64,000 nt of DNA from Flavobacteriaceae bacterium CG2_30_34_30 (GTDB taxonomy: Bacteria; Bacteroidota; Bacteroidia; Flavobacteriales; Flavobacteriaceae). Position 1 is the first letter of the stretch. Every line of letters starts with the position of its first letter. Below the pieces are notes generated by a model that saw nothing but the letters and a program-made list of their open reading frames with translations, did not search any database and was not told where the DNA came from. Shown here in pieces: positions 7,632 to 16,946 of this stretch. The DNA lies in NCBI GenBank assembly GCA_001873105.1, contig MNYN01000060.1, positions 1 through 64,000 on the forward strand, in the 5' to 3' direction. A program made the translations under genes and the position numbers.

Positions 7632-8954
7632 ATGTTGCAACCATTTATAAATCATGTTCAAAATAATTTTCCTTTTCTTCTAAAAAGTAAAATTTGCGTG
7701 GCATGTAGTGGCGGCATAGATAGTGTGGTTCTCACGCATTTATTGCATAAAATGAACTGCAATATAACCTTATTACATTGCAATTTTTCCCTCCGCGGAA
7801 AGGAAAGTGACGGAGATGAAAAATTTGTTGTCCATTTGTCTAAAAATCTTGAAATTCCCATATATACCAACACTTTTAATACAGAAAGTTATGCAAAAAA
7901 TAACAATCTAAGCATACAAATGGCAGCTAGAGAACTAAGATATTCCTGGTTTGTGGAAATTGCGAACTTACTTAAAATAGATTTCGTCGCAACTGCCCAC
8001 CATTTAGATGACGATTTAGAAACTTTTTTAATACACACGTTTCGTGGTACGGGATTAAATGGCCTTACAGGTATTCCGAAATTAAACGGAAAAATGATTA
8101 GACCTCTATTACCTTTTTCGAGAGAGGAAATTTTTAGCTATGCAGAGGAACACAACATTACTTGGCGAGAAGATAGCAGTAATAAAAGTACAAAATACCT
8201 TAGAAATAAGTATCGATTAGAGGTTATTCCAAAAATAAAGGAAGAAAACCCTAAAGCATTACAAAATTTTAAAAACACGCAAAGTCATCTTATGGATGCA
8301 CAAGTTCTTTTAGAAGATTATATTGAAATAGTTTTCAAACAAACTGTTCAGAAAATTGCAGACGGATATAAAATAGATATTGAAAAATTAAAGTCATTTC
8401 CAAATACAAAAGCGCTTTTGTACCAACTTTTACACACCTTCGGATTTAAAGAATGGGAAGATGTATATCATTTACTGAATGCACAATCCGGAAAGCAAAT
8501 TCTTTCCGAAACTCATTCCTTGCTAAAGGACAGAGAGTTTTTATTTTTAAAAACGATACACCTTTCCCAAACAAAAGCAAACCAAGAGGTTTATTTAATT
8601 TCAGAAAATACAAAAAAAATTTCTGAACCTATTTGTTTAACATTTAAAGAAGTTTCTGAAGTGAATAAAACAAACCACAAAAGTATTTTTGTGGACAAAG
8701 ACACTTTAAAATTTCCACTACTTTTGAGAAAATGGGAAGATGGCGATGTGTTTTATCCTTTTGGAATGCAAGGAAAAAAGAAATTGAGTAAATTTTTTAA
8801 AGATGAAAAAGTATCTTTGTTTGATAAAAAAAATATCTGGCTACTTTGTAGCCGGAAAAACATAATCTGGATTGTAGGTCATCGTGCCGACGATAGATTT
8901 AAAATAAGCCCAACCACCAAAAGTATTATTAAAATAACCTATACTAATGAATAA
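7632..8954 (+). CDS. tilS: tRNA(Ile)-lysidine synthase TilS
   Basis: Modifies the wobble cytidine of tRNA-Ile(CAU) to lysidine using ATP and lysine, so that AUA codons are read as Ile; the enzyme is essential and cytosolic. The PP-loop signature CVACSGGIDSVVLTHLLHKM (SGGxDS) lies near residue 27. LHCNFSLRGKESDGDEKFV and then VATAHHLDDDLETFLIHTFR and GLNGLTGIP are TilS-specific blocks in the N-terminal ATP-pyrophosphatase domain (about residues 20-205). The C-terminal substrate-binding domain (about 360-435) includes LLRKWEDGDVFYPFGMQGKK. The length of 440 residues is typical. The stop overlaps the dsbD start by 8 bases, so the two are translationally linked. Confidence 0.96.
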   Translation: MLQPFINHVQNNFPFLLKSKICVACSGGIDSVVLTHLLHKMNCNITLLHCNFSLRGKESDGDEKFVVHLSKNLEIPIYTNTFNTESYAKNNNLSIQMAARELRYSWFVEIANLLKIDFVATAHHLDDDLETFLIHTFRGTGLNGLTGIPKLNGKMIRPLLPFSREEIFSYAEEHNITWREDSSNKSTKYLRNKYRLEVIPKIKEENPKALQNFKNTQSHLMDAQVLLEDYIEIVFKQTVQKIADGYKIDIEKLKSFPNTKALLYQLLHTFGFKEWEDVYHLLNAQSGKQILSETHSLLKDREFLFLKTIHLSQTKANQEVYLISENTKKISEPICLTFKEVSEVNKTNHKSIFVDKDTLKFPLLLRKWEDGDVFYPFGMQGKKKLSKFFKDEKVSLFDKKNIWLLCSRKNIIWIVGHRADDRFKISPTTKSIIKITYTNE

Positions 8955-10941
8955 ATTTTTTCTTGTTTTAATTTCTATTTTCTCCCTTTTTAGTGCCTCT
9001 TCTCAAATAATAGAGCCTGTAAAATGGCAAGCTGAGGTAAATGCCTTGGATTCAACTACCTACACACTAAAATTCACAGCTTTAATCGATTCAGGATGGC
9101 ATTTGTATTCGCAAATAGAAGTCGGTGATGGCGATGGTCCTTTACCCACAGAATTTATTTTTGATGAAGAAGGATATTCCCTAATTGGTAAAACTACAGA
9201 GCCTTATGCAGAACCCCATTTTGATGAGGTTTTTGAAATGGATATTACCTATTTTAATACCCATGCTGAATTTGTTCAAACCATTAAAGTAAATAACCCT
9301 GAATTAAAATTTATTAATGTCGAGCTTAGTTATATGGCCTGCGATGATGAACGTTGCATTGCAGACGGTAAGGAATTTCGACTTTTTCTTGATGGAAAAA
9401 CACCCTCAGGAGTTTATACTGAGGATGTATCCACGGTTCAACCAATTACAACAGATGCAACTAGCATAGACAATACAAACATTGAAAAAGATCAGAAAAA
9501 AACCGAAAAACGCAGTTTATGGGCCATTTTTATCATAGCCTTTTTATCTGGGTTTGCGGCTTTATTAACACCCTGTGTTTTTCCAATGATTCCTTTAACG
9601 GTGAGTTTCTTTACCAAACAAAGTAAAACACGTGCTAAAGGTATAAAAAATGCCATTATTTATGGGGTGAGTATAGTGGTTATCTATGTGTTTTTAGGAT
9701 GGCTAGTTACCTTTCTTTTTGGTGCCGATGCACTCAATGAATTATCCACTAATGTCTGGTTTAATATAGCCTTTTTTGTTTTGCTTGTTGTTTTTGCAAT
9801 TTCTTTTCTTGGTGCTTTTGAAATTACTTTGCCTCAATCTTGGGCCAATAAAGTGGACAAACAATCCGGTAGAGGAGGTGCAATAGGAATTTTCTTTATG
9901 GCGATGGCTCTTGCTATTGTGTCCTTTTCATGCACGGGGCCTATAGTAGGTGCATTGCTTTTTGAAGCGGCAACCACTGGAGGATTAGCGCCTATCATCG
10001 GTATGTTAGGATTTTCACTAGCATTAGCAATTCCGTTTATGTTGTTTGCTATGTTCCCGGGATGGTTAAATTCGCTACCCAAAAGTGGCGGTTGGCTTAA
10101 TACCGTAAAAGTGGTATTAGGATTTCTAGAATTAGCATTGGCATTTAAATTTCTTTCTAATGCAGATTTGGTGTTGCAATCCCATCTGTTGGAACGCGAA
10201 GTATTTTTAGCAATTTGGATAGCCGTTTTTGGAGCACTTACTTTGTATCTCTTTGGCAAAATTAAATTACCGCACGATTCCCCTACCGAAAGTATTTCTG
10301 TAGGTAGAATGCTCTTTGGTTTAGTAACTCTTACGTTTACTTTATATTTAGTTCCCGGACTTTGGGGAGCACCGCTAAAAATAATTAGTGGTTTTCCACC
10401 TCCAATGAACTATAGTGAGTCTCCTTATGGGGTAGGTAATTCTAGTGGTGGAACCATAACAGAATTTAAAGAGGGAATGCCCGAAGGCGCTAAACTTGGA
10501 CCCAATAATATACTTACCTTTACCGATTATGATAAAGGTGTAGCCTATGCTAAATCCATAAACAAACCTATTTTAATAGATTTTACAGGACATGCATGTG
10601 TAAATTGCAGAAAAATGGAAGAACGTGTTTGGGCGGAACCACAAATTTTGAATATTTTAAAAAACGATATTGTATTGATTTCACTTTATGTGGATGAAAG
10701 AACACCACTGCCAGAAAGCGAGCAATATATAAGCCCTACCACAGGAAAGAAAATTAAAACCATTGGAAATAAATGGAGCGATTTTCAAATTAAAAATTAT
10801 GAAATGAATGCCCAACCTTATTATGTTTTAATAGACTTAAATGAAAAAAACCTAAACGTTCCGGTGGGTTATACTCCAGATATTTACCAATATGAAGCGT
10901 GGCTTCAAGAAGGTATAAACGCATTTAACAATAATAAATAA
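8947..10941 (+). CDS. dsbD: Thiol:disulfide interchange protein DsbD
   Basis: Carries reducing equivalents from cytosolic thioredoxin across the inner membrane to periplasmic disulfide reductases. Order of domains: signal peptide (MNKFFLVLISIFSLFSASSQ); periplasmic alpha domain (~20-155) with the redox pair in YMACDDERC; about eight membrane helices (~190-490) with the two redox cysteines in LTPCVFPMIPLTVSF and SFSCTGPIVGALLF; and a C-terminal thioredoxin-like gamma domain with GHACVNCRKMEERVW (CVNC, near residue 550). All three cysteine pairs are present, so the protein should be functional. Its length of 664 residues is normal for Bacteroidota DsbD. It overlaps tilS by 8 bases and is followed 10 bases later by a CocE-like hydrolase gene. 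Confidence 0.95.
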   Translation: MNKFFLVLISIFSLFSASSQIIEPVKWQAEVNALDSTTYTLKFTALIDSGWHLYSQIEVGDGDGPLPTEFIFDEEGYSLIGKTTEPYAEPHFDEVFEMDITYFNTHAEFVQTIKVNNPELKFINVELSYMACDDERCIADGKEFRLFLDGKTPSGVYTEDVSTVQPITTDATSIDNTNIEKDQKKTEKRSLWAIFIIAFLSGFAALLTPCVFPMIPLTVSFFTKQSKTRAKGIKNAIIYGVSIVVIYVFLGWLVTFLFGADALNELSTNVWFNIAFFVLLVVFAISFLGAFEITLPQSWANKVDKQSGRGGAIGIFFMAMALAIVSFSCTGPIVGALLFEAATTGGLAPIIGMLGFSLALAIPFMLFAMFPGWLNSLPKSGGWLNTVKVVLGFLELALAFKFLSNADLVLQSHLLEREVFLAIWIAVFGALTLYLFGKIKLPHDSPTESISVGRMLFGLVTLTFTLYLVPGLWGAPLKIISGFPPPMNYSESPYGVGNSSGGTITEFKEGMPEGAKLGPNNILTFTDYDKGVAYAKSINKPILIDFTGHACVNCRKMEERVWAEPQILNILKNDIVLISLYVDERTPLPESEQYISPTTGKKIKTIGNKWSDFQIKNYEMNAQPYYVLIDLNEKNLNVPVGYTPDIYQYEAWLQEGINAFNNNK

Positions 10942-10951
10942 CGCTTTACTT

Positions 10952-12826
10952 ATGAAAAAATCATTTCTAATAAAAACAGTATTATTTGCATTTTTACTTG
11001 CTTCTTTTATAGGGTTTTCACAGAATATCACAGCAATTGATACAAATTATGTAAAAAACAATTATCTAAAAAGCGAAGTGTACATAGAAATGCGAGATGG
11101 TATAAAACTGCATACTACTATTTATTCACCAAAAGACACCTCAAAAAAATACCCAATACTTTTGCAACGCACACCCTACAGTTCCAGACCTTATGGAAAA
11201 GACAAGTTTCGTTCTCAAATTTCTCCCAATCGGTTTTTAATGGAAGATGGGTATATTGTGGTATATCAAGATGTTCGAGGTCGATGGATGAGTGAAGGAG
11301 TATATGATAATATGAGGGCTTACCTTCCAAATAAAAAAGGAAAACAAATAGATGAAGCTAGTGATACCTATGATACCATTGATTGGTTAGTGAAAAATGT
11401 AAAAAATAATGCAGGTAAAGTGGGAACTTGGGGCATTTCTTATCCCGGGTTTTATGCTACCTATTCCTTACTAGATGCACATCCTGCACTAAAAGCTGTG
11501 AGCCCACAAGCACCAATAGGCGATTTTTATTTTGATGATTTTCATCACAATGGAGCCTATTTATTAAGCTATTGGAATGCTACCGCTGTTTTTGGATATG
11601 AAAAAACACTACCAACCGACAAAACTTGGTACGAATTTCCAGAGTTAGGCACACAAGACCAATACCAGTTTTTTTTAGATCACACACCATTAAGCAAATT
11701 AGACGCTTTTTATAAAGAAGACAACGTGTTTTGGCAACAACTAAAATCGCATCCTAATTATGACGAATTTTGGCAATCAAGAGGCATAATTCAACATTTA
11801 AAAAACATCAAACCTGCAGTAATGGCTGTGGGTGGATTGTTTGACGCCGAAGATTTATACGGACCGCTAGAAACGTATAAAAACATAGAAAAAAATAGTG
11901 ACAACTACAATACCTTAGTTTTTGGACCCTGGAGTCATGGTGATTGGGCGCGAACCAAAACAAGGCAAGCTATTGGTAATGTGTATTTTGGAGAGGATAT
12001 TTCATTAAATTATCAAAGAGAAGTAGAAACAAAATTCTTTCACCATTTTTTAAAAGGAAATGGCGATATCAATTCAGGATTACCCGAAGCATATATCTAT
12101 GACACTGGCAAAAATGAATGGAAAAGTTACTCCACTTGGCCACCTCAAAACACTTCAAAAAAATCGTTCTTTTTGCAAAGTAACCAACGACTAAATGCCT
12201 TAGCAGAGAAAAATCTGACCTCAGAAGAATTTATCAGCGACCCCAAAAAACCAGTTCCTTATTCTGAAGATATCAAAATGGTCTTTACGCCACGCAAATA
12301 TATGACAGATGACCAGCGATTTGCCGCAAGACGCCCCGATGTTCTGGTTTTTGAATCCTCTGTTATGGAGGATGATGTGACACTTGCAGGAGATATTTTG
12401 GCAAAATTAGTAGTGGCAACGACAGGCACAGATGCCGATTGGGTAGTAAAAGTTATAGATGTCTTTCCTGCAAATGCACCAGATTTTGAAGAAACCCAGA
12501 GTTATTTAAAAATGAGTAACTACCATATGATGATAAGAAGTGAAGTAATGAGGGGTCGATTCAGAAATAGTTATGAAAAGCCAGAACCTTTTGAACCTAA
12601 CAAAATGACCAATGTACATATAAAATTGCAAGATGTACATCATACCATTAAAAAAGGACACAAATTGCAAATTCAAGTGCAAAGTTCATGGTTTCCATTA
12701 ATCGATTTGAATCCACAAAACTACGTGCCCAATATTTTTAAAGCCAAAGAAACCGATTTTCAAAAACAAACACATACTGTTTATAATAATTCCTCAGTAG
12801 AATTTACTATTTTAGAGGACAAATAA
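10952..12826 (+). CDS. CocE/NonD-family (S15) alpha/beta hydrolase, secreted
   Basis: Secreted or periplasmic serine hydrolase related to cocaine esterase, glutaryl-7-ACA acylase and Xaa-Pro dipeptidyl peptidase. The signal peptide is MKKSFLIKTVLFAFLLASFI. VEIYxxMRDGIKLHTTIYSPK-type N-terminus is followed by RTPYSSRPYG and QDVRGRWMSEG, both family hallmarks. The catalytic triad can be placed: Ser163 in GTWGISYPGFYA, Asp298 in GGLFDAEDLYGP and His329 in GPWSHGDWAR. The C-terminal ~200 residues form the jelly-roll domain (VFESSVMEDDVTLAGDI). The substrate is unknown; peptides or acyl esters are the usual choices. It sits in a tight run between dsbD (10-base gap) and a DUF885 lipoprotein gene (9-base gap), which suggests a shared role in peptide or ester breakdown. 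Confidence 0.9.
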   Translation: MKKSFLIKTVLFAFLLASFIGFSQNITAIDTNYVKNNYLKSEVYIEMRDGIKLHTTIYSPKDTSKKYPILLQRTPYSSRPYGKDKFRSQISPNRFLMEDGYIVVYQDVRGRWMSEGVYDNMRAYLPNKKGKQIDEASDTYDTIDWLVKNVKNNAGKVGTWGISYPGFYATYSLLDAHPALKAVSPQAPIGDFYFDDFHHNGAYLLSYWNATAVFGYEKTLPTDKTWYEFPELGTQDQYQFFLDHTPLSKLDAFYKEDNVFWQQLKSHPNYDEFWQSRGIIQHLKNIKPAVMAVGGLFDAEDLYGPLETYKNIEKNSDNYNTLVFGPWSHGDWARTKTRQAIGNVYFGEDISLNYQREVETKFFHHFLKGNGDINSGLPEAYIYDTGKNEWKSYSTWPPQNTSKKSFFLQSNQRLNALAEKNLTSEEFISDPKKPVPYSEDIKMVFTPRKYMTDDQRFAARRPDVLVFESSVMEDDVTLAGDILAKLVVATTGTDADWVVKVIDVFPANAPDFEETQSYLKMSNYHMMIRSEVMRGRFRNSYEKPEPFEPNKMTNVHIKLQDVHHTIKKGHKLQIQVQSSWFPLIDLNPQNYVPNIFKAKETDFQKQTHTVYNNSSVEFTILEDK

Positions 12827-12835
12827 ATAATAGAT

Positions 12836-14662
12836 ATGAAGTTCAAAGCTTTTCCCATAGTCCTAATTTGCTTTTTCTTTATTGGATGTAAAAAGGAAAT
12901 AAAAAATAAAATGATTACTGATGCAACTATTGAGGCGGAATCTACTAAAGCCAATGAATTCTTTGCAGCATATTTTGAAGAATACAAAACCCTATATCCT
13001 CAATTTCAAACCCAATTGGGCTCAAAGGAAAATTATGGTAAATGGGACGATATTTCCCATTTGTTTGAAACAGCTGAATTAGAAAGAGCTAAAAAATATG
13101 CGACCTTTATTAAGGATTCTTTAGATTACGACTTGTTAGATGAAAACACATCCTTAAGTTATGACCTTTTTAAATTAGAAATGGAAAATATTATAGCTAA
13201 TTACGAATTTAGATTTCATAATTATCCTGTAAATCAAATGTTTGGACTACATAGCGGCGTGCCAGCTTTTCTAATAAATATGCATAAAATTGACAGTTTA
13301 GAAGATGCCGAAGCCTATCTCTCTAGATTAGAAGGAATTAAACCATTATTCAATCAGTTAATTGAAAACTTACAGCTTCGTGAAAAAAATGGAATTGTAG
13401 CTCCAAAATTTGTTTTTGAAAAAGTAATAGACGACTCAAAAAATATTTTAAAAGGACTTCCTTTTGAAAAAGAGTCTATTAATGAAAGTGCCTTATTAAA
13501 TGATTTTTCCACTAAAATAAACAAAACAAATGTAGATAACGAAACGAAGAAAAAACTAATAGATAAAGCAAGAAATTACTTGATAAACTATGTCCAACCG
13601 GCATATTTAAGTCTTATAGAGTTTTTAGAAAATCAAGAAAAAAGAGCTACAATAGAGGATGGTGCCTGGAAGTTTCCAAAAGGAGATAAGTTTTATGCAA
13701 ATGCTTTAAAAAACATCACAACCACAAAGATGACAGCTGATGAAATTCACCAGCTAGGTTTGTCAGAAGTAAAACGAATTCATAGCGAAATGGAAGCCAT
13801 TTTGAAAACCATTGGTTTTGAAGGAACTTTACAAGATTTCTTCTCCTTTATGCGCACAGATAAACAATTTTACTATCCGGATACGGAAGAGGGAAAAGAA
13901 AAATATTTAAAAGAGGCAACAGCATTAATAAATACCATGAAAGGAAGGTTAGACGAACTATTTCTTACCAAACCAAAAGCAGAAATAGTTGTTAAAGCTG
14001 TAGAGTCTTTTAGAGAGAAAAGCGCAGGAAAAGCATTTTATCAAAGACCAGCATCAGACGGTACTAGACCCGGAACATATTATGCAAATTTGTACCAAAT
14101 GAACGCCATGCCAACCTATCAAATGGAAGCATTAGCTTATCACGAGGGAATTCCAGGGCACCATATGCAAATAGCAATAGCTCAGGAATTAAAAGGAATT
14201 CCAGATTTTAGGAAGTTTAAAAACTACACCGCTTATGTAGAAGGTTGGGGTCTTTACAGCGAATATTTCCCTAAAGAAATTGGCTTTTATGCAGACCCAT
14301 ATTCCGATTTTGGACGTTTGGCGATGGAACTTTGGAGAGCTTGTCGTTTGGTAGTGGATACCGGAATACACAGTAAAAAATGGACAAGACAAGAAGGTAT
14401 AAACTACTATAAAGAAAACACTCCAAATGCAGAAAGCGATTGCGTGAAAATGGTAGAACGTCATATTGTAATGCCAGGACAAGCAACAGCCTATAAAATA
14501 GGAATGATTAAAATTTTACAATTAAGAGAGCAGGCTAAAGAAAAACTAGGGGATACATTTGATATAAGAGAATTTCACGATGTCATTTTAACTAATGGCT
14601 CCTTACCATTAAACATTTTAGAAAATAAAGTCAATGCGTGGATTGCTTTAAAACAAAAATAA
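12836..14662 (+). CDS. DUF885 family metallohydrolase-like lipoprotein
   Basis: A 608-residue lipoprotein: signal peptide MKFKAFPIVLICFFFIG with the lipidated Cys at about residue 18 (FIGCKK). DUF885 proteins are zinc-peptidase-like; here the metal motif HEGIPGHHMQ starts at His436, preceded by METALAYHEG-like context and followed by YTAYVEGWGLYSEYFPKE, which holds the downstream Glu ligand. A further conserved block is WTRQEGINYYKENTP. The protein is probably on the periplasmic face and degrades peptides, consistent with the S15 hydrolase 9 bases upstream. No member I recall has a settled physiological substrate. A terminator hairpin directly follows, closing the tilS-dsbD-CocE-DUF885 unit. 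Confidence 0.85.
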   Translation: MKFKAFPIVLICFFFIGCKKEIKNKMITDATIEAESTKANEFFAAYFEEYKTLYPQFQTQLGSKENYGKWDDISHLFETAELERAKKYATFIKDSLDYDLLDENTSLSYDLFKLEMENIIANYEFRFHNYPVNQMFGLHSGVPAFLINMHKIDSLEDAEAYLSRLEGIKPLFNQLIENLQLREKNGIVAPKFVFEKVIDDSKNILKGLPFEKESINESALLNDFSTKINKTNVDNETKKKLIDKARNYLINYVQPAYLSLIEFLENQEKRATIEDGAWKFPKGDKFYANALKNITTTKMTADEIHQLGLSEVKRIHSEMEAILKTIGFEGTLQDFFSFMRTDKQFYYPDTEEGKEKYLKEATALINTMKGRLDELFLTKPKAEIVVKAVESFREKSAGKAFYQRPASDGTRPGTYYANLYQMNAMPTYQMEALAYHEGIPGHHMQIAIAQELKGIPDFRKFKNYTAYVEGWGLYSEYFPKEIGFYADPYSDFGRLAMELWRACRLVVDTGIHSKKWTRQEGINYYKENTPNAESDCVKMVERHIVMPGQATAYKIGMIKILQLREQAKEKLGDTFDIREFHDVILTNGSLPLNILENKVNAWIALKQK

Positions 14663-14698
14663 GCGTACCGATATTTTCGATACGCTCCTGATTTTTTT
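14662..14698 (+). terminator. Terminator after the DUF885 gene
   Basis: AGCGTACCGA (14662-14671) pairs with TCGATACGCT (14678-14687) with one mismatch, then CCTGATTTTTTT. Confidence 0.75.
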
Positions 14699-14970
14699 AG
14701 TAAATAAATCATCTACCTATCTAAACAAGACCTATGACTAAATTGTTAAAATTATCATCCCCACAATAAAATAACAAATACAAGTTTGGGCATGCTTTAC
14801 ATAATCGTGACAGATTTCGTTTAATAAATAATATTAAAAAATACGTAGTATTACGTATTTTCTACATTTCCATTTAAAATTTTAATTAATGCTTTGTTCA
14901 TTTATGGAAATCATTAAAATTTATTTACATTAGCAAAAAAAAAATGCAATTAACATAAATTCTTCACATT
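14699..14970 (+). other. Intergenic region upstream of the secreted subtilisin
   Basis: AT-rich stretch of 272 bases without a gene. It contains the perfect inverted repeat at 14838-14861, listed separately. I could not place a convincing -33/-7 pair. Confidence 0.6.
14838..14861. promoter_or_regulatory. Perfect inverted repeat, candidate operator
   Basis: AAAATACGTA and TACGTATTTT are perfect 10-base arms separated by GTAT, about 110 bases before the ATG of the S8 protease gene. A regulator-binding palindrome is one reading; a weak bidirectional terminator is the other, as the arms end in A4 and T4. Confidence 0.5.
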
Positions 14971-16860
14971 ATGAAAATCAGTACTCTTTTATTAACAACC
15001 CTTTTGATGTTTGTTACTACACTTTCTGCAATAGCGCAAACACCGGAACAAATACAAAAAATTCTCTCTAAATACGATTTAAATAATTTAAGACTGCTAG
15101 AAGCTCAAGCAGCCTTTGAATTTAACAGAGATAGACAAGAAGCATTAGACCTTGCTGCAATTTACGGTTGGGCAGAATCTTATGAAACAGAAAACGGAGG
15201 TCAAGGACTTTTAGTGGGAGTGCTCGATGGCAATTACCCTCTTTATTATGAAACTACAAATAAAGGTGCAGGAATTACCGCCAGAGTGGATAGAGTTCAT
15301 ACCGGCGGTACAGCAGGCTTAGATTTAAATGGCGAAAACATGCTTGTAGGTGTTTGGGATGGAGGTTTAGTTAGAACAACTCATGAACTTTTAGAAAACC
15401 GTGTCACTCCTATAGATGGAGCTACCACGTTTAGCGACCATTCAACCCATGTATCAGGAACAATATTAGGCTCAGAAGCTTTTCAAGCAGGAAATGCGAA
15501 AGGAATGGCTCCTCTTGCAGAAATTATTTCAAGCGATTTTAATAATGCTTCCTCAGAAGCTTTAAATGCTGTTGCAACTTATGGTTTATTAGTTTCTAAC
15601 CATTCGTATGGAATTCCGGCAGACCAATCTCCTGTTTGGTTTTTGGGCAAGTATGACTCGAATGCCCGACTTTGGGATCAAATAACATTTAGTGCTCCTT
15701 ATTATTTACCGGTTTATTCTGCGGGAAATGCCAGAAATACAAACCACCCAAACCAAGCAGATGGAGGGTATGATATTTTAACCGCCTATTCAAATTCTAA
15801 AAATGTACTTGTGGTTGCAGCAACTTTTCAAGTATTAAATTATGTAAATGCAACCAGTGTAAATATGTCTTCTTTCAGCAGTTGGGGACCAACAGATGAT
15901 GGAAGGATTAAACCGGATATTTCAGCAAAAGGAGTAAATACTTTTTCTTCAGTTGGTCCTGGAAATTCAAACTATGCAAATTTTTCCGGAACATCTATGT
16001 CTGCACCAAGTGTGGCTGGAGCTGCTATTCTACTTCAACAACATTACAGTAACCTGAATGCCGGGGAGTTTATGCTTTCCTCTACTTTAAGAGGTTTAAT
16101 AATTCATACTGCCGATGAAGCAGGTGCCGCTCCGGGGCCCGATTATCGTTTTGGATGGGGATTAATAAATACCGAAAGAGCTGCAGCAGTTTTGACAAAT
16201 AACGGAACCACAACTACCGTTCAAGAATTAACGTTACCACAAGCTAATGTGTTCACATTAACTGGTACAGCTATTCCAGGTGAAAGACTTGTTGCTTCTA
16301 TTACTTGGACAGACAAACAAGGAAATGTAACAGCCGGGCAAATTGAAGATGACGATACACCCATGCTTGTGAATGACCTAGACCTTCGAGTAACAGACGC
16401 AAATAATGTGGAGTATCTACCTTGGATTTTAGACCATACTAACTTTTCTGCTCCAGCAACAAACGGAGATAACTTTAGAGATAATGTAGAAAAAATAGAA
16501 ATTGACAATCCGGTGGGTGACTATACCATAACAATTTCTCATAAAGGTGTTTTGCTCAATGACCAACAAGTGGTATCTTTAATCCTAACAGGAATTGAAA
16601 ATGTTGTTTTAAGTACTCCAGATAATGAATTAGCGGTTGCCTCTATTTATCCAAACCCTGCTTCTGATAAATTAAATATTAAAGCAAAAACACAAATTTC
16701 AAATGTGGAAATCCTAAATTTATTAGGACAAGCTATGGGTTCTTATAAAGTAAACTCAAACGATGCACAAATAGATATTGCATCACTTTCAGCAGGGACA
16801 TATTTTGTTAGAGTTACCATAGATAATGCAAGTAAAGTATATAAATTTATTAAGAAATAA
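14971..16860 (+). CDS. Secreted S8 (subtilisin-like) serine protease with T9SS sorting domain
   Basis: Extracellular or cell-surface protease exported by the type IX secretion system. The signal peptide is MKISTLLLTTLLMFVTTLSA. The catalytic triad is visible: Asp130 in VGVWDGG, His160 in HSTHVSGTI and Ser342 in FSGTSMSAPSVAGAA; the oxyanion Asn region is YSAGNARNTNH. Residues ~410-545 make a P/proprotein-like beta domain (LVNDLDLRVTDANN). The last ~80 residues form a type A T9SS signal: a PNPASDKLNIK strand, then VEILNLLGQ, LSAGTYFVRV and a final basic KFIKK. The length of 629 residues is normal. It stands alone, flanked upstream by a palindrome and downstream by a terminator. Confidence 0.93.
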   Translation: MKISTLLLTTLLMFVTTLSAIAQTPEQIQKILSKYDLNNLRLLEAQAAFEFNRDRQEALDLAAIYGWAESYETENGGQGLLVGVLDGNYPLYYETTNKGAGITARVDRVHTGGTAGLDLNGENMLVGVWDGGLVRTTHELLENRVTPIDGATTFSDHSTHVSGTILGSEAFQAGNAKGMAPLAEIISSDFNNASSEALNAVATYGLLVSNHSYGIPADQSPVWFLGKYDSNARLWDQITFSAPYYLPVYSAGNARNTNHPNQADGGYDILTAYSNSKNVLVVAATFQVLNYVNATSVNMSSFSSWGPTDDGRIKPDISAKGVNTFSSVGPGNSNYANFSGTSMSAPSVAGAAILLQQHYSNLNAGEFMLSSTLRGLIIHTADEAGAAPGPDYRFGWGLINTERAAAVLTNNGTTTTVQELTLPQANVFTLTGTAIPGERLVASITWTDKQGNVTAGQIEDDDTPMLVNDLDLRVTDANNVEYLPWILDHTNFSAPATNGDNFRDNVEKIEIDNPVGDYTITISHKGVLLNDQQVVSLILTGIENVVLSTPDNELAVASIYPNPASDKLNIKAKTQISNVEILNLLGQAMGSYKVNSNDAQIDIASLSAGTYFVRVTIDNASKVYKFIKK

Positions 16861-16887
16861 TACAGAATAAAATATTATTTGTAAATT

Positions 16888-16920
16888 AAACCTTCCCTTC
16901 AAAAGAGAAGGTTTTTTATT
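16888..16920 (+). terminator. Terminator after the S8 protease gene
   Basis: AAACCTTC and GAAGGTTT form the stem around a short loop, followed by a T run (16912-16917). Confidence 0.75.
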
Positions 16921-16946
16921 AAAATTATTTATTAAAATAGTTATAT

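Noticed and set aside
12781-12987. Minus-strand 68-residue frame across the CocE/DUF885 junction
   Set aside because: It is a shadow of two strongly supported plus-strand genes and begins within the DUF885 signal peptide region.
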